In this document: in pieces, positions 10,207 through 19,313 of the stretch | How positions within the stretch are numbered: position 1 is the first letter of the stretch | How the letters are laid out: the number at the start of each line of letters is the position of its first letter | Source of the DNA: Yersinia massiliensis | GTDB taxonomy: Bacteria > Pseudomonadota > Gammaproteobacteria > Enterobacterales > Enterobacteriaceae | DNA: 64,000 bases | Assembly (NCBI RefSeq): GCF_003048255.1 | Contig: NZ_CP028487.1 | Coordinates: 3,968,001 to 4,032,000, forward strand | Direction: 5' to 3' | Notes under the pieces: model-generated | What the model was told of the DNA's origin: nothing | Databases searched by the model: none | The model's input: the letters and a program-made list of their open reading frames with translations, nothing else | Translations under genes and position numbers: made by a program

Positions 10207-11631
10207 TTATTTCTTTTTCGCTTTCGGGTTAGGCAAGTCGGTAATGCTACCTTCGTAGATTTCCGCCGCCAGACCAACAGATTCATGCAGTGTTGGGTGA
10301 GCATGGATGGTCAACGCAAGATCTTCCGCATCACAACCCATCTCGATTGCCAGACCGATTTCACCTAACAGCTCGCCGCCGTTAGTCCCGACAATCGCAC
10401 CACCGATGATACGGTGAGTTTCTTTGTCGAAAATCAGTTTAGTCATACCATCAGCGCAATCTGAAGCGATAGCACGGCCCGATGCCGCCCACGGGAAGGT
10501 GGAGGTTTCGTAGCTGATGCCTTTTTCTTTTGCTTCTTTCTCGGTCAAACCAACCCATGCGACTTCTGGTTCAGTGTATGCAATGGATGGGATCACTTTC
10601 GGATCGAAGTAATGCTTCATGCCAGAGATAACTTCAGCGGCAACGTGACCTTCGTGAACACCTTTGTGTGCCAGCATTGGCTGACCTACGATGTCACCGA
10701 TAGCAAAGATGTGTGGCACGTTAGTACGCAGTTGCTTATCCACGTGGATAAAGCCACGTTCGTCGACTTCAACGCCAGCCTGACCTGCATCCAGCAGCTT
10801 ACCGTTAGGTACGCGGCCGATAGCCACCAGAACCGCATCATAACGCTGTGGTTCAGCCGGTGCTTTTTTGCCTTCCATCGTGACGTAGATACCATCTTCT
10901 TTGGCTTCTACGGCAGTGACTTTAGTTTCCAGCATCAGGTTGAATTGCTTGCTAATACGTTTAGTGAAGACTTTCACCACGTCTTTATCAGCAGCAGGGA
11001 TCACCTGGTCAGCCATTTCTACGACGTCAATCTTAGAACCCAGCGCGTGGTAAACGGTACCCATTTCCAGACCGATGATACCGCCACCCATGACCAACAG
11101 ACGCTCAGGGACAGTTTTCAGTGCCAGCGCATCAGTTGAGTCCCAAACACGTGGGTCTTCATGAGGAATGAATGGCAGTTGGATTGGACGTGAGCCCGCA
11201 GCGATAATCGCGTTATCGAAGGTGATGGTCGTTGGACCATTTTCGCCTTCAACCACTAAGGTATTCGCACCGGTAAATTTACCGAAACCGTTAACCACTT
11301 TGACTTTACGGCCTTTAGCCATACCTGCCAAACCACCGGTTAACTGATTGATAACTTTCTCTTTCCAAACACGTACTTTATCGATGTCAGTTTTAGGCTC
11401 GCCAAAAACGATACCGTGTTCAGCCAGTGCTTTGGCTTCTTCGATCACTTTAGCAACGTGTAACAACGCCTTGGATGGAATACAACCCACATTCAGACAA
11501 ACGCCACCCAGAGTGGAGTAACGCTCAACCAGAATGGTTTCTAAACCTAAATCCGCGCAACGAAAAGCAGCAGAGTACCCTGCTGGACCTGCCCCAAGTA
11601 CCACGACCTGAGTTTTAATTTCAGTACTCAT
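10207..11631 (-). CDS. lpd: Dihydrolipoyl dehydrogenase (E3)
   Basis: FAD- and NAD-dependent E3 that reoxidises dihydrolipoyl groups of pyruvate dehydrogenase, 2-oxoglutarate dehydrogenase and the glycine cleavage system. The 474-residue product is near-identical to E. coli Lpd. Visible are the N-terminal FAD motif GAGPAGYSA, the redox disulfide in GGVCLNVGC, the NAD-binding GGGIIGLEMG, and the active-site HAHPTLHES near the C terminus. ATG 11631 is preferred over the adjacent ATG 11634 because GAGG then sits at proper spacing. It follows aceF after a strong terminator, so it likely has its own promoter within 11632-11804 as well as read-through from pdhR. Confidence 0.98.
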   Translation of the reverse strand: MSTEIKTQVVVLGAGPAGYSAAFRCADLGLETILVERYSTLGGVCLNVGCIPSKALLHVAKVIEEAKALAEHGIVFGEPKTDIDKVRVWKEKVINQLTGGLAGMAKGRKVKVVNGFGKFTGANTLVVEGENGPTTITFDNAIIAAGSRPIQLPFIPHEDPRVWDSTDALALKTVPERLLVMGGGIIGLEMGTVYHALGSKIDVVEMADQVIPAADKDVVKVFTKRISKQFNLMLETKVTAVEAKEDGIYVTMEGKKAPAEPQRYDAVLVAIGRVPNGKLLDAGQAGVEVDERGFIHVDKQLRTNVPHIFAIGDIVGQPMLAHKGVHEGHVAAEVISGMKHYFDPKVIPSIAYTEPEVAWVGLTEKEAKEKGISYETSTFPWAASGRAIASDCADGMTKLIFDKETHRIIGGAIVGTNGGELLGEIGLAIEMGCDAEDLALTIHAHPTLHESVGLAAEIYEGSITDLPNPKAKKK

Positions 11632-11804
11632 CATGACCTCTTAATTGTTTGTCCGGCGGGTCTGACGTCATTTCATTAGACTCATAAAGTTCATAACGCC
11701 GTTCATTCACCGGGATACTGACACGCGGCAGTTTACAGAATTGTTAATAATCTGAAAAGCTGCATCACGTGACGAGTGTCTCAACAACCTTGTCGACTTA
11801 TGTA

Positions 11805-11832
11805 AAAACAAGGCCGGCGCGAAGCCGGCCTT
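11805..11832 (-). terminator. Rho-independent terminator after aceF
   Basis: AAGGCCGGC (11810-11818) and GCCGGCCTT (11824-11832) form a perfect nine-base stem with a five-base loop. On the minus strand TTGTTTTT follows. It lies immediately after the aceF stop and separates aceEF from lpd. Confidence 0.95.
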
Positions 11833-11837
11833 AGCGA

Positions 11838-13436
11838 TTACATCACCAGACGGCGAATATCCGCCATAATGGTCGCGATATACGCTGCGAAGCGAGCACC
11901 TGCTGCGCCATCGATCACACGGTGGTCGAAGGACAGAGACAGAGGCAGCATCAGACGTGGAGCAAACTCTTTACCATTCCAAACTGGCTTCATGGATGAT
12001 TTTGACACACCCAAGATAGCCACTTCTGGCGCGTTGACGATTGGCGTAAACGCCGTGCCGCCGATACCGCCCAGACTGGAAATAGTGAAACAGCCGCCTT
12101 GCATATCAGATGCAGTCAGTTTGCCATCACGCGCTTTCTTAGAAATGACCGACAGCTCGCGAGACAACTCGACAATACCTTTTTTGTTCACGTCACGGAA
12201 TACCGGAACAACCAGGCCGTTAGGGGTATCAACCGCCACACCGATGTTGATGTATTTCTTCAGCGTCAGTTTCTGACCATCTTCTGAAATGGAGCTGTTA
12301 AAGCGTGGGAACTCTTCCAACGCCTTGGCAGCCGCCTTCATCAGGAACACCAATGGGGTGATCTTCAGATCTTGTTTCTTCTTCTCAGCTTCGATGTTCT
12401 GTTGCTTACGGAAGGCTTCAACTTCAGTGATATCCGCTTCGTCGAATTGTGTCACATGTGGGATCATGACCCAGTTACGGCTCAGGTTCGCCCCAGAGAT
12501 TTTCTGGATACGGCCCAATTCGACTTCTTCGATTTCACCAAACTTGCTGAAATCTACTTTCGGCCAAGGCAACATGCCAGGCAAACCGCCGCCTGAAGCT
12601 GCTGGAGCAGACTCAGCGCGTTTCACCGCCTCTTTCACGTAAGACTGAACGTCTTCGCGCAGGATACGGCCTTTACGACCGGTGCCTTTGACTTTCGCCA
12701 AATTCACACCGAACTCACGGGCCAAGCGACGGATAACCGGAGTGGCATGCACGTAAGCATCATTCTCGGTAAATTCGCCTTTGCTCTCTGCTTTCGCCGC
12801 TGGGGCTGCTGCTGGAGCCGCCGTTGCAGCCGGTGCTGCTGGGGCTGCGGCTTGCGGAGCTGGAGCCGAAGCGGCCGCAGGTGCTGCGCCTTCCACTTCG
12901 AACACCATGATCAGGGAACCGGTTTTCACTTTATCGCCGGTGCTGATTTTGATCTCTTTCACGATACCCGCGAAAGGAGCAGGCACTTCCATGGAAGCCT
13001 TGTCACCTTCAACAGTGATCAGTGATTGTTCAGCTTCAACTTTATCACCAACTTTCACCATCACTTCAGTGACTTCAACTTCGTCGTCACCGATGTCTGG
13101 CACTTCAACGTTTTTAGCCGCTGATGCCGCTGGCGCAGCAGGCGCTGCTGCCGGTGCTGGTGCAGCTGCTTGCTCTTCAGCTTTAGCAGGCGCCGCAGCG
13201 GCACCCGTTGCTTCGAAGATCATCATCAGCTTACCGGTAGCAACTGTGTCGCCAACGGCAATTTTGATTTCTTTCACCACACCCGCCTGCGGAGAGGGGA
13301 CTTCCATAGAAGCTTTGTCGCCTTCAACGGTGATCAGCGATTGTTCCGCTTCAACGGTATCGCCAACTTTCACCATAATTTCGGTGACTTCAACTTCATC
13401 CGCACCGATGTCCGGTACATTGATTTCGATAGACAT
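11838..13436 (-). CDS. aceF: Pyruvate dehydrogenase E2, dihydrolipoyl acetyltransferase (two lipoyl domains)
   Basis: Core subunit of the pyruvate dehydrogenase complex; transfers acetyl groups to CoA. The 532 residues contain two biotinyl/lipoyl domains (about 1-75 and 107-182), each with the lipoylation motif EGDKAS (Lys41 and Lys146). Ala/Pro-rich hinges follow each domain. Next come a peripheral subunit-binding domain (about 227-265) and the acetyltransferase domain (about 300-532) with the active-site motif DHRVIDG (His505, Asp509). E. coli AceF has three lipoyl domains and 630 residues, so this protein is shorter by one lipoyl-hinge unit. It follows aceE by 14 bases on the same transcript and is followed by a terminator. 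Confidence 0.97.
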   Translation of the reverse strand: MSIEINVPDIGADEVEVTEIMVKVGDTVEAEQSLITVEGDKASMEVPSPQAGVVKEIKIAVGDTVATGKLMMIFEATGAAAAPAKAEEQAAAPAPAAAPAAPAASAAKNVEVPDIGDDEVEVTEVMVKVGDKVEAEQSLITVEGDKASMEVPAPFAGIVKEIKISTGDKVKTGSLIMVFEVEGAAPAAASAPAPQAAAPAAPAATAAPAAAPAAKAESKGEFTENDAYVHATPVIRRLAREFGVNLAKVKGTGRKGRILREDVQSYVKEAVKRAESAPAASGGGLPGMLPWPKVDFSKFGEIEEVELGRIQKISGANLSRNWVMIPHVTQFDEADITEVEAFRKQQNIEAEKKKQDLKITPLVFLMKAAAKALEEFPRFNSSISEDGQKLTLKKYINIGVAVDTPNGLVVPVFRDVNKKGIVELSRELSVISKKARDGKLTASDMQGGCFTISSLGGIGGTAFTPIVNAPEVAILGVSKSSMKPVWNGKEFAPRLMLPLSLSFDHRVIDGAAGARFAAYIATIMADIRRLVM

Positions 13437-13450
13437 TTGTTCTTTACCTC

Positions 13451-16114
13451 TTATGCCAGACGCGGGTTAACTTTATCAGCGTCGATACCAAACTTAGTAA
13501 TTGCTTCTGCAACTACGCTGGTGTCGATGTCACCGCGTTTAGCCAATTCACCCAGAGCAGCAACCACAACGTAAGAAGCATCAACTTCAAAGTGGTGACG
13601 CAGGTTCTCACGGCTGTCAGAACGGCCGAAACCATCAGTCCCCAGAACGCGGAACTCGCTAGCAGGAATGAAGTTACGAATTTGTTCAGCGAACAGCTTC
13701 ATGTAGTCGGTAGAAGCAACGGCTGGCGCATCGTTCATCACCTGAGCCACGTAAGGAACACGTGGGGTTTCTGATGGGTGCAGCATGTTCCAACGCTCAC
13801 AATCCTGACCATCACGTGCCAGTTCAGTGAATGAAGTCACGCTGTAAACGTCAGAACCGACACCGTAGTCGTTAGCCAGAATCTGAGCGGCTTCACGCAC
13901 GTGACGCAAGATTGCGCCTGAACTCATCAACTGCACTTTGCCTTTGCTACCTGCAACAGTTTCCAGTTTGTAGATACCTTTACGGATACCTTCTTCTGCG
14001 CCCTGAGGCATGGCTGGCATGTGGTAGTTTTCGTTCAGCGTCGTCAGGTAGTAATAAACGTTTTCCTGCGCTTCGCCGTACATACGCTCCAGACCGTCAT
14101 GCATGATAACTGCCACTTCGTAAGCATAAGCTGGATCGTAAGAGATACAGTTCGGGATAGTCAGTGACTGAATATGGCTATGACCATCTTCGTGTTGCAG
14201 ACCTTCACCGTTCAGTGTGGTACGGCCTGAAGTCCCGCCAACTAAGAAGCCACGTGCTTGTTGGTCACCCGCCGCCCAGCACAGATCGCCGATACGTTGG
14301 AAACCGAACATGGAGTAGTAGATGTAGAACGGGATCATTGGCAGATCATTGGTGCTGTATGACGTTGCCGCCGCCAGCCATGAAGATGCTGCACCCAGTT
14401 CGTTGATCCCTTCTTGCAGGATCTGACCTTTTTCGTCTTCTTTGTAGTAAGCAACCTGCTCACGGTCTTGCGGGGTATATTGCTGACCGTTCGGGCTGTA
14501 AATACCAATCTGACGGAACAGACCTTCCATACCGAAAGTACGCGCTTCATCGGCGATGATTGGCACGATACGATCTTTGATAGATTTGTTCTTCAGCATC
14601 ACGTTCAGTGCACGCACGAAAGCGATAGTGGTAGAGATTTCTTTATTCTGCTCTTCCAGCAAGGAACTGAAATCTGACAAGGCAGGGATTTCCAGCTTCT
14701 CGGTGAACTTAGGCATACGGGTTGGCAGGTAGCCTTCCAGCGCCTGACGGCGTTCGTGCAGATATTTGTACTCTTCTGACGCTTTATCGAAAGTGATGTA
14801 TGGCAGTTTTTCGATATCAGCATCAGCAACAGGCACATTGAAACGATCGCGGAAGTGGTGAACCCCTTCCATGTTCATTTTCTTGACCTGATGGGCAATG
14901 TTTTTCCCTTCCGCCGTTTCACCCATGCCGTAACCTTTAATGGTGTGGGCTAGGATAACGGTTGGTTTGCCAGTGGTATCTTGTGCTTTTTTCAGTGCGG
15001 CAAAGACTTTCTTCGGATCATGACCACCACGGTTCAGAGACCAGATCTCTTCGTCGCTCATGTCTTTCACTAGTGCAGCAGTTTCTGGGAAACGACCAAA
15101 GAAGTGTTCGCGCACATAGGCGCCATCTTTAGATTTGAAGGTCTGGTAGTCACCATCCAGCGTTTCGTTCATCAGTTGGATCAGTTTACCGCTGGTATCT
15201 TTACGCAGCAGTTCATCCCAACGACCGCCCCAAATCACTTTCAGAACCTGCCAGCCAGCACCGCTGAAGATGCCTTCCAGCTCATTAATGATTTTGCCGT
15301 TACCGGTTACAGGGCCATCAAGACGCTGCAAGTTACAGTTGATAACAAAGACCAAGTTGTCCAGTTTTTCACGGGTCGCGATGGTGATCGCACCTTTAGA
15401 TTCTGGCTCATCCATCTCGCCGTCGCCCAAGAAGGCGTACACGGTCTGTGCTGAAGTGTCTTTCAGACCACGGTGAGAGAGGTATTTCAAGAACTTGGCT
15501 TGATAGATAGCACTAATCGGGCCAAGGCCCATTGATACCGTTGGGAACTGCCAGAATTCAGGCATCAGTTTCGGGTGCGGGTAAGAAGACAGACCTTTAC
15601 CGTGAACTTCCTGACGGAAGTTGTTCATCTGATCTTCAGTCAAGCGGCCTTCAAGGAAAGCACGTGCGTAAACGCCCGGAGAGATGTGACCTTGGAAGTA
15701 AACCAAATCACCGCCGTCTTTTTCAGTACGCGCACGGAAGAAGTGGTTGAAGCAAACTTCGTAGAAGGTAGCGGAAGACTGGAAGGATGCCATGTGGCCG
15801 CCCAAATCCAGATCTTTCTTCGACGCACGCAATACGGTCATCACTGCGTTCCAACGGATAGCGGAACGAATGTTACGTTCCAGTTCCAGGTTGCCCGGAT
15901 AAGCCGGTTCTTCTTCCACTGGAATCGTGTTGATGTAATCACGGCTGGCTGAACCAGCAGCAACACTCACACCACCTTTACGGGCTTCGCCCAAGACCTG
16001 ATCAATCAGATACTGAGCACGCTCAACACCCTCTTCACGGATAACCGATTCAATCGCCTGTAGCCAGTCGCGCGTTTCGATCGGATCCACGTCATTGTTT
16101 AAACGTTCTGACAT
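13451..16114 (-). CDS. aceE: Pyruvate dehydrogenase E1, homodimeric
   Basis: Thiamine-diphosphate-dependent E1 that decarboxylates pyruvate and reductively acetylates the E2 lipoyl groups. The 887-residue length equals E. coli AceE. The N terminus ([18 protein letters not shown]) and the ThDP/Mg motif beginning [13 protein letters not shown] and ending in [14 protein letters not shown] are plain. A catalytic-region stretch HTIKGYGMG and the C-terminal transketolase-like domain (GTDGFGRSD) are also present. It lies between pdhR and aceF. The 255-base gap to pdhR contains a complex palindrome (16153-16219) that would be transcribed in the pdhR-aceE message. Confidence 0.98.
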   Translation of the reverse strand: MSERLNNDVDPIETRDWLQAIESVIREEGVERAQYLIDQVLGEARKGGVSVAAGSASRDYINTIPVEEEPAYPGNLELERNIRSAIRWNAVMTVLRASKKDLDLGGHMASFQSSATFYEVCFNHFFRARTEKDGGDLVYFQGHISPGVYARAFLEGRLTEDQMNNFRQEVHGKGLSSYPHPKLMPEFWQFPTVSMGLGPISAIYQAKFLKYLSHRGLKDTSAQTVYAFLGDGEMDEPESKGAITIATREKLDNLVFVINCNLQRLDGPVTGNGKIINELEGIFSGAGWQVLKVIWGGRWDELLRKDTSGKLIQLMNETLDGDYQTFKSKDGAYVREHFFGRFPETAALVKDMSDEEIWSLNRGGHDPKKVFAALKKAQDTTGKPTVILAHTIKGYGMGETAEGKNIAHQVKKMNMEGVHHFRDRFNVPVADADIEKLPYITFDKASEEYKYLHERRQALEGYLPTRMPKFTEKLEIPALSDFSSLLEEQNKEISTTIAFVRALNVMLKNKSIKDRIVPIIADEARTFGMEGLFRQIGIYSPNGQQYTPQDREQVAYYKEDEKGQILQEGINELGAASSWLAAATSYSTNDLPMIPFYIYYSMFGFQRIGDLCWAAGDQQARGFLVGGTSGRTTLNGEGLQHEDGHSHIQSLTIPNCISYDPAYAYEVAVIMHDGLERMYGEAQENVYYYLTTLNENYHMPAMPQGAEEGIRKGIYKLETVAGSKGKVQLMSSGAILRHVREAAQILANDYGVGSDVYSVTSFTELARDGQDCERWNMLHPSETPRVPYVAQVMNDAPAVASTDYMKLFAEQIRNFIPASEFRVLGTDGFGRSDSRENLRHHFEVDASYVVVAALGELAKRGDIDTSVVAEAITKFGIDADKVNPRLA

Positions 16115-16152
16115 GGTGGTATTCCTTATCTGTTTCTAATGGTTTATTTGGA

Positions 16153-16219
16153 GCCTATCTTCCTGTGCTTTAACCCCAGGCTAAAGCACGTGCCCTGGTG
16201 AAAACACCGGAAGATAGGC
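16153..16219. repeat. Nested palindrome, possible three-way RNA junction, between pdhR and aceE
   Basis: An outer perfect 11-base inverted repeat, GCCTATCTTCC (16153-16163) with GGAAGATAGGC (16209-16219), encloses two inner stems. These are GTGCTTTA (16165-16172) with TAAAGCAC (16182-16189), and GGTG/CACC around AAAA (16197-16208). It lies in the leader of aceE. No T-run follows on either strand, so it is not an obvious terminator. Confidence 0.8.
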
Positions 16220-16369
16220 CCATCAGTTTAGTTGCCGCTAATGCCTCTCAAATGAGAGACATCACCCAAATGAATTGGCATTGCAGCGAATAAGCCTGCA
16301 ATTTCAAATACAAAGGGTATAAAACGAGTTATTGAGGTTTTGCAGAGGCGCAACCTGAATGATTCGTTT

Positions 16370-17134
16370 CTAATCCTTGCGCTGTTGGAGCCGACGCAAA
16401 GATCGCTCACGGCGACTGTGCTCCCGACTGAGGTCCAACAGGATCTCCTCAATAAACGCCAAGTGACGGTGTGAAGCTTCGCGGGCCTTCTCTGGCTCGC
16501 GTGCCACAATCGCCTCAAAAATCCCGGCGCGGTGACTGCTCACCGTTGCCAGCATTTCGCGGCGCGAGTAAAGCAATTCAAAGTTTTGTTTAACGTTTTG
16601 TTCCAGCATTGGCCCCATGCAACGCAGTAAATGCAGTAAGACCACATTGTGTGCCGCCTCTGTGACAGCCACTTGATACTGCATAACAGCATCAGCTTCT
16701 GCATCCAAATCGCCACTATCTTGAGCTTGCTGAATAACAGTATGGCATTCACGGATGCGCTGAAGATCTTCATCTGTGCCACGTAGGGCCGCATAATAAG
16801 CAGCAACACCTTCGAGAGCATGACGGGTTTCTAACAGATCGAATTGTGATTCGGGATGGTCGGCCAGCATTTCAGCCAGCGGATCGCTAAAACTTTGCCA
16901 CAGATTGACTTGCACGAACGTACCACCACCCTGACGACGCAGCAGCAGGCCTTTCGCTTCTAGACGCTGGATTGCTTCTCGCAAAGAAGGTCGGGAAACA
17001 TCAAATTGCTTCGCCAACTCACGCTCAGGCGGTAACTTTTCGCCTGGGCGTAGCGTCCCTTCCAAAATCAGGTACTCGAGCTGTTGCTCGATAACATCTG
17101 ATAATTTGGGTTGACGGATTTTGTTGTAGGCCAT
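16370..17134 (-). CDS. pdhR: Pyruvate-sensing repressor of the PDH operon, GntR/FadR family
   Basis: DNA-binding repressor released by pyruvate; controls pdhR-aceEF-lpd and respiratory genes in E. coli. The 254-residue product equals E. coli PdhR in length. The winged helix-turn-helix is at about 9-77 ([19 protein letters not shown], then [12 protein letters not shown]), and the FCD ligand domain at about 95-235 ([21 protein letters not shown]). ATG 17134 is chosen. An upstream in-frame start at 17200 would put coding sequence across the PdhR operator and has no family support. First gene of the pyruvate dehydrogenase cluster, autoregulated through the box at 17186-17202. Confidence 0.97.
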   Translation of the reverse strand: MAYNKIRQPKLSDVIEQQLEYLILEGTLRPGEKLPPERELAKQFDVSRPSLREAIQRLEAKGLLLRRQGGGTFVQVNLWQSFSDPLAEMLADHPESQFDLLETRHALEGVAAYYAALRGTDEDLQRIRECHTVIQQAQDSGDLDAEADAVMQYQVAVTEAAHNVVLLHLLRCMGPMLEQNVKQNFELLYSRREMLATVSSHRAGIFEAIVAREPEKAREASHRHLAFIEEILLDLSREHSRRERSLRRLQQRKD

Positions 17135-17185
17135 ATGTGCTGTAAGCCGTATTGAGTGAATCGTCTCTGCGAATAGCGCGGAGTC

Positions 17186-17202
17186 AATTGGTAATACCAA
17201 TT
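17186..17202. promoter_or_regulatory. PdhR operator
   Basis: AATTGGTAATACCAATT is a perfect 17-base palindrome about its central base and contains the full ATTGGTNNNACCAAT PdhR consensus. It lies at about +11 to +27 of the promoter proposed at 17219-17247, the same relative position as in E. coli. Confidence 0.95.
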
Positions 17203-17218
17203 TCTAAAACGTGACGAT

Positions 17219-17247
17219 AAAGTAACAAAGTATTCACTACCTGTCCA
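17219..17247 (-). promoter_or_regulatory. Sigma-70 promoter of pdhR
   Basis: On the minus strand the -35 TGGACA (17247-17242) and -10 TACTTT (17224-17219) are separated by 17 bases, predicting a start near 17212. The PdhR operator lies just downstream, so bound repressor would block the promoter. Confidence 0.75.
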
Positions 17248-17329
17248 TACGGACCTTGACCAAAATCATGAAACCCAGCACATTTTAACAACTTCACTGA
17301 TAAAGCGATGCAAAGTGATAACGTACCGG

Positions 17330-17340
17330 TGGTAATACCA
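17330..17340. promoter_or_regulatory. Second PdhR/FadR-like palindrome
   Basis: TGGTAATACCA has the same 11-base core as the PdhR operator, but the flanks (GG..T) do not continue the ATTGGT/ACCAAT consensus. A secondary PdhR site between pdhR and aroP is possible. Confidence 0.4.
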
Positions 17341-17499
17341 TTACCTGACATAAAAGAGTTTTAACTTTTATGAAACGGAGATTTACGCAAGCTGAAGCGT
17401 TATAGTCATTTTATTTGTGAATTTAAATTCAATAAAAATGAATAACAAAACAATAAAAGCCCAGAGCAATCTGCATTCCCATATTTTCTGATTGAGTAC

Positions 17500-17510
17500 T
17501 GGTTAGACCA
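17500..17510. promoter_or_regulatory. Third GntR-type palindrome, FadR-like
   Basis: TGGTTAGACCA lies within ACTGGTTAGACCATGT, which resembles the FadR consensus core CTGGTCNGACC as well as PdhR. It is about 365 bases upstream of aroP; what it controls is unknown. Confidence 0.35.
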
Positions 17511-17719
17511 TGTTAGAAATGGCCTACTGGTGTTCTTTTATACAGAAACCGCGTATTACGACTCTTTCCCAAAACAAGAGCTTGATCATGCATCAACATT
17601 TTTCTTCTCATTTTGACTAAATAATCGCCGGTTAAAATAAAAAGCAGATGCAATAATTCTCACGTACCACTATTCTCTTTTAAACGGTAGCCAGATGAGA
17701 AAATCACACACAGAGCCAC

Positions 17720-17760
17720 CGTAAACAAAATAATACAGATAATGTAATCAAAACCTTACG
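17720..17760. promoter_or_regulatory. Tandem TyrR-like boxes upstream of aroP
   Basis: CGTAAA-N6-AATACA (17720-17737) and TGTAAT-N6-CTTACG (17743-17760) each match the TyrR consensus TGTAAA-N6-TTTACA at 9 of 12 bases. Their centres are 23 bases apart, the spacing typical of paired TyrR boxes. E. coli aroP is TyrR-repressed, which supports the call. Confidence 0.6.
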
Positions 17761-17794
17761 CATAGCAAAAGGCTCCTATCTATACCTAATAGAT

Positions 17795-17827
17795 TTCAAA
17801 TTGCTGCGAATACAGCAGCAACTTGAA
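17795..17827. repeat. Hairpin upstream of aroP, possible dispersed palindromic element
   Basis: TTCAAATTGCTGC (17795-17807) pairs with GCAGCAACTTGAA (17815-17827) at 12 of 13 positions plus one G-T, around a seven-base loop. It is preceded by TATACCTAATAGA and lies 47 bases before the aroP start, so it would be in the mRNA leader if transcription begins upstream. Confidence 0.7.
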
Positions 17828-17874
17828 GGTGACGGGATTGCCGGCTAGAAGTCACAACGACAGAGGATGCAACA

Positions 17875-19239
17875 ATGAGTGTTCAACAAGAAGGTGCGGA
17901 GCTAAAGCGGGGGCTTAAAAACCGCCACATTCAGCTAATTGCCTTAGGTGGCGCGATTGGTACTGGGTTATTTCTGGGTATCGCGCAAACCATTAAAATG
18001 GCAGGCCCTTCCGTTTTACTGGGGTATGCAATCGGTGGCTTTATCGCATTTCTGATTATGCGCCAGTTGGGTGAAATGGTCGTTGAGGAGCCGGTAGCCG
18101 GTTCTTTCAGCCACTTTGCGTATAAGTATTGGGGTAACTTTGCCGGTTTCGCTTCCGGCTGGAACTACTGGGTTCTGTACGTGTTAGTGGCGATGGCCGA
18201 ACTGACGGCAGTCGGTATCTATATCCAATACTGGTGGCCTGAGATCCCTACATGGGTTTCTGCCGCTGTTTTCTTCCTCGCCATTAATGCTATCAATCTG
18301 GCAAACGTCAAAGTTTATGGCGAGATGGAGTTCTGGTTTGCCATTATCAAAGTTGTTGCGATTATCGCGATGATATTGTTTGGCGGATGGTTATTACTGA
18401 GTGGACAAGGCGGCCCAGAAGCGACCGTGACTAACTTGTGGGCGCAAGGTGGTTTCTTCCCCAATGGCATCATGGGTCTGGTGATGGCAATGGCGGTTAT
18501 CATGTTCTCCTTCGGTGGCCTTGAATTAGTGGGTATTACCGCAGCAGAAGCTGAAAATCCAGCCAAGAGCATCCCTAAAGCAACTAATCAGGTTATCTAC
18601 CGTATCCTACTGTTTTATATTGGTTCTCTGGCAGTCTTGTTGTCACTCTACCCGTGGGGAAAAGTGGTCGAAGGCGGCAGTCCGTTTGTGTTAATTTTCC
18701 ATGCATTGAACAGTAATGCCGTCGCTACCGTCTTGAATATCGTGGTACTGACGGCGGCATTATCGGTCTATAACAGCTGCGTTTACTGCAACAGCCGCAT
18801 GTTATTTGGCTTGGCAAAACAAGGTAATGGCCCGAAATTCTTGTTAAAAGTCGATGGTCGCGGTGTTCCAGTGATTGCTATTGCCGTCTCTGCATTTGCT
18901 ACCGCATTTTGCGTACTGATCAACTATCTGATTCCAGGCCGTGCTTTTGAATTATTGATGGCATTGGTGGTTTCCGCGCTGGTGATCAACTGGGCGATGA
19001 TTAGCCTGGCACACCTTAAATTCCGTGCAGCCAAAAACCGTCAGGGGGTCATTCCTCAGTTCAAAGCATTCTGGTATCCGTTTAGCAACTACCTGTGCTT
19101 AATCTTCCTGACGGGGATTCTGGTCATCATGTATCTGACACCAGGTATCCAGATTTCAGTGCTATTGATTCCAGCGTGGATACTGTTGCTCGCGGTGAGC
19201 TATATCTTGAAGAACCGTACTCAGCGGGTAAAACGCTGA
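17875..19239 (+). CDS. aroP: Aromatic amino acid permease
   Basis: Proton-coupled inner-membrane uptake of phenylalanine, tyrosine and tryptophan; amino acid-polyamine-organocation family with about twelve membrane segments over 454 residues. The N-terminal block LKRGLKNRHIQLIALGGAIG and motifs MRQLGEMVVEEPVAGSFSHF and GFASGWNYWVLYVLVAMAEL are nearly identical to E. coli AroP. The related PheP is the alternative, but overall similarity and position beside pdhR favour AroP, as in E. coli. AGAGGATG stands 7-14 bases before ATG 17875. The TyrR-like box pair upstream suggests repression in the presence of aromatic amino acids. Confidence 0.95.
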   Translation: MSVQQEGAELKRGLKNRHIQLIALGGAIGTGLFLGIAQTIKMAGPSVLLGYAIGGFIAFLIMRQLGEMVVEEPVAGSFSHFAYKYWGNFAGFASGWNYWVLYVLVAMAELTAVGIYIQYWWPEIPTWVSAAVFFLAINAINLANVKVYGEMEFWFAIIKVVAIIAMILFGGWLLLSGQGGPEATVTNLWAQGGFFPNGIMGLVMAMAVIMFSFGGLELVGITAAEAENPAKSIPKATNQVIYRILLFYIGSLAVLLSLYPWGKVVEGGSPFVLIFHALNSNAVATVLNIVVLTAALSVYNSCVYCNSRMLFGLAKQGNGPKFLLKVDGRGVPVIAIAVSAFATAFCVLINYLIPGRAFELLMALVVSALVINWAMISLAHLKFRAAKNRQGVIPQFKAFWYPFSNYLCLIFLTGILVIMYLTPGIQISVLLIPAWILLLAVSYILKNRTQRVKR

Positions 19240-19248
19240 TAAATGAAA

Positions 19249-19283
19249 AGGGCTGAGATCCGTATTTTGCGGAACTCAGCCCT
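19249..19283. terminator. Convergent terminator between aroP and the adhesin gene
   Basis: AGGGCTGAG.TCCG (19249-19262) pairs with CGGA.CTCAGCCCT (19270-19283), with one mismatch and a seven-base loop. On the minus strand TTTTCATTT follows, so it best serves the adhesin gene; it can also stop aroP transcripts. Confidence 0.85.
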
Positions 19284-19313
19284 ATAAGTCAGTATTAACT
19301 GAACACTAATGAC

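Larger units (their letters stand above)
17135..17874. other. pdhR-aroP divergent regulatory region
   Basis: This 740-base AT-rich stretch holds no credible gene. It contains the pdhR promoter and operator near 17186-17247, two further TGGTNNNACCA palindromes (17330-17340 and 17500-17510), a perfect AT-rich palindrome TGAATTTAAATTCA (17418-17431), two TyrR-like boxes (17720-17760) and a hairpin just before aroP (17795-17827). Confidence 0.75.

Noticed and set aside
10612..11139. 175-codon plus-strand open frame opposite lpd
   Set aside because: Antisense shadow of a clearly conserved lpd gene with no promoter or family support.
12781..13470. 229-codon plus-strand open frame rich in Ala and Ser opposite aceF
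   Set aside because: It is the antisense of the Ala/Pro-rich lipoyl hinges of aceF, whose composition keeps the opposite frame open.
16355..16370. Cra-like sequence TGAATGATTCG near the end of pdhR
   Set aside because: Half-site spacing is three bases and not four, and the second half ends in G; too poor to call.
17135..17200. N-terminal extension of pdhR
   Set aside because: It would cover the PdhR operator; the family start [13 protein letters not shown] is at 17134.
17411..17431. Possible CRP site around TTTGTGAATTTAAATTCAATA
   Set aside because: Only the TGTGA half is good; the other half does not match TCACA. The perfect palindrome TGAATTTAAATTCA is AT-rich and may be chance.
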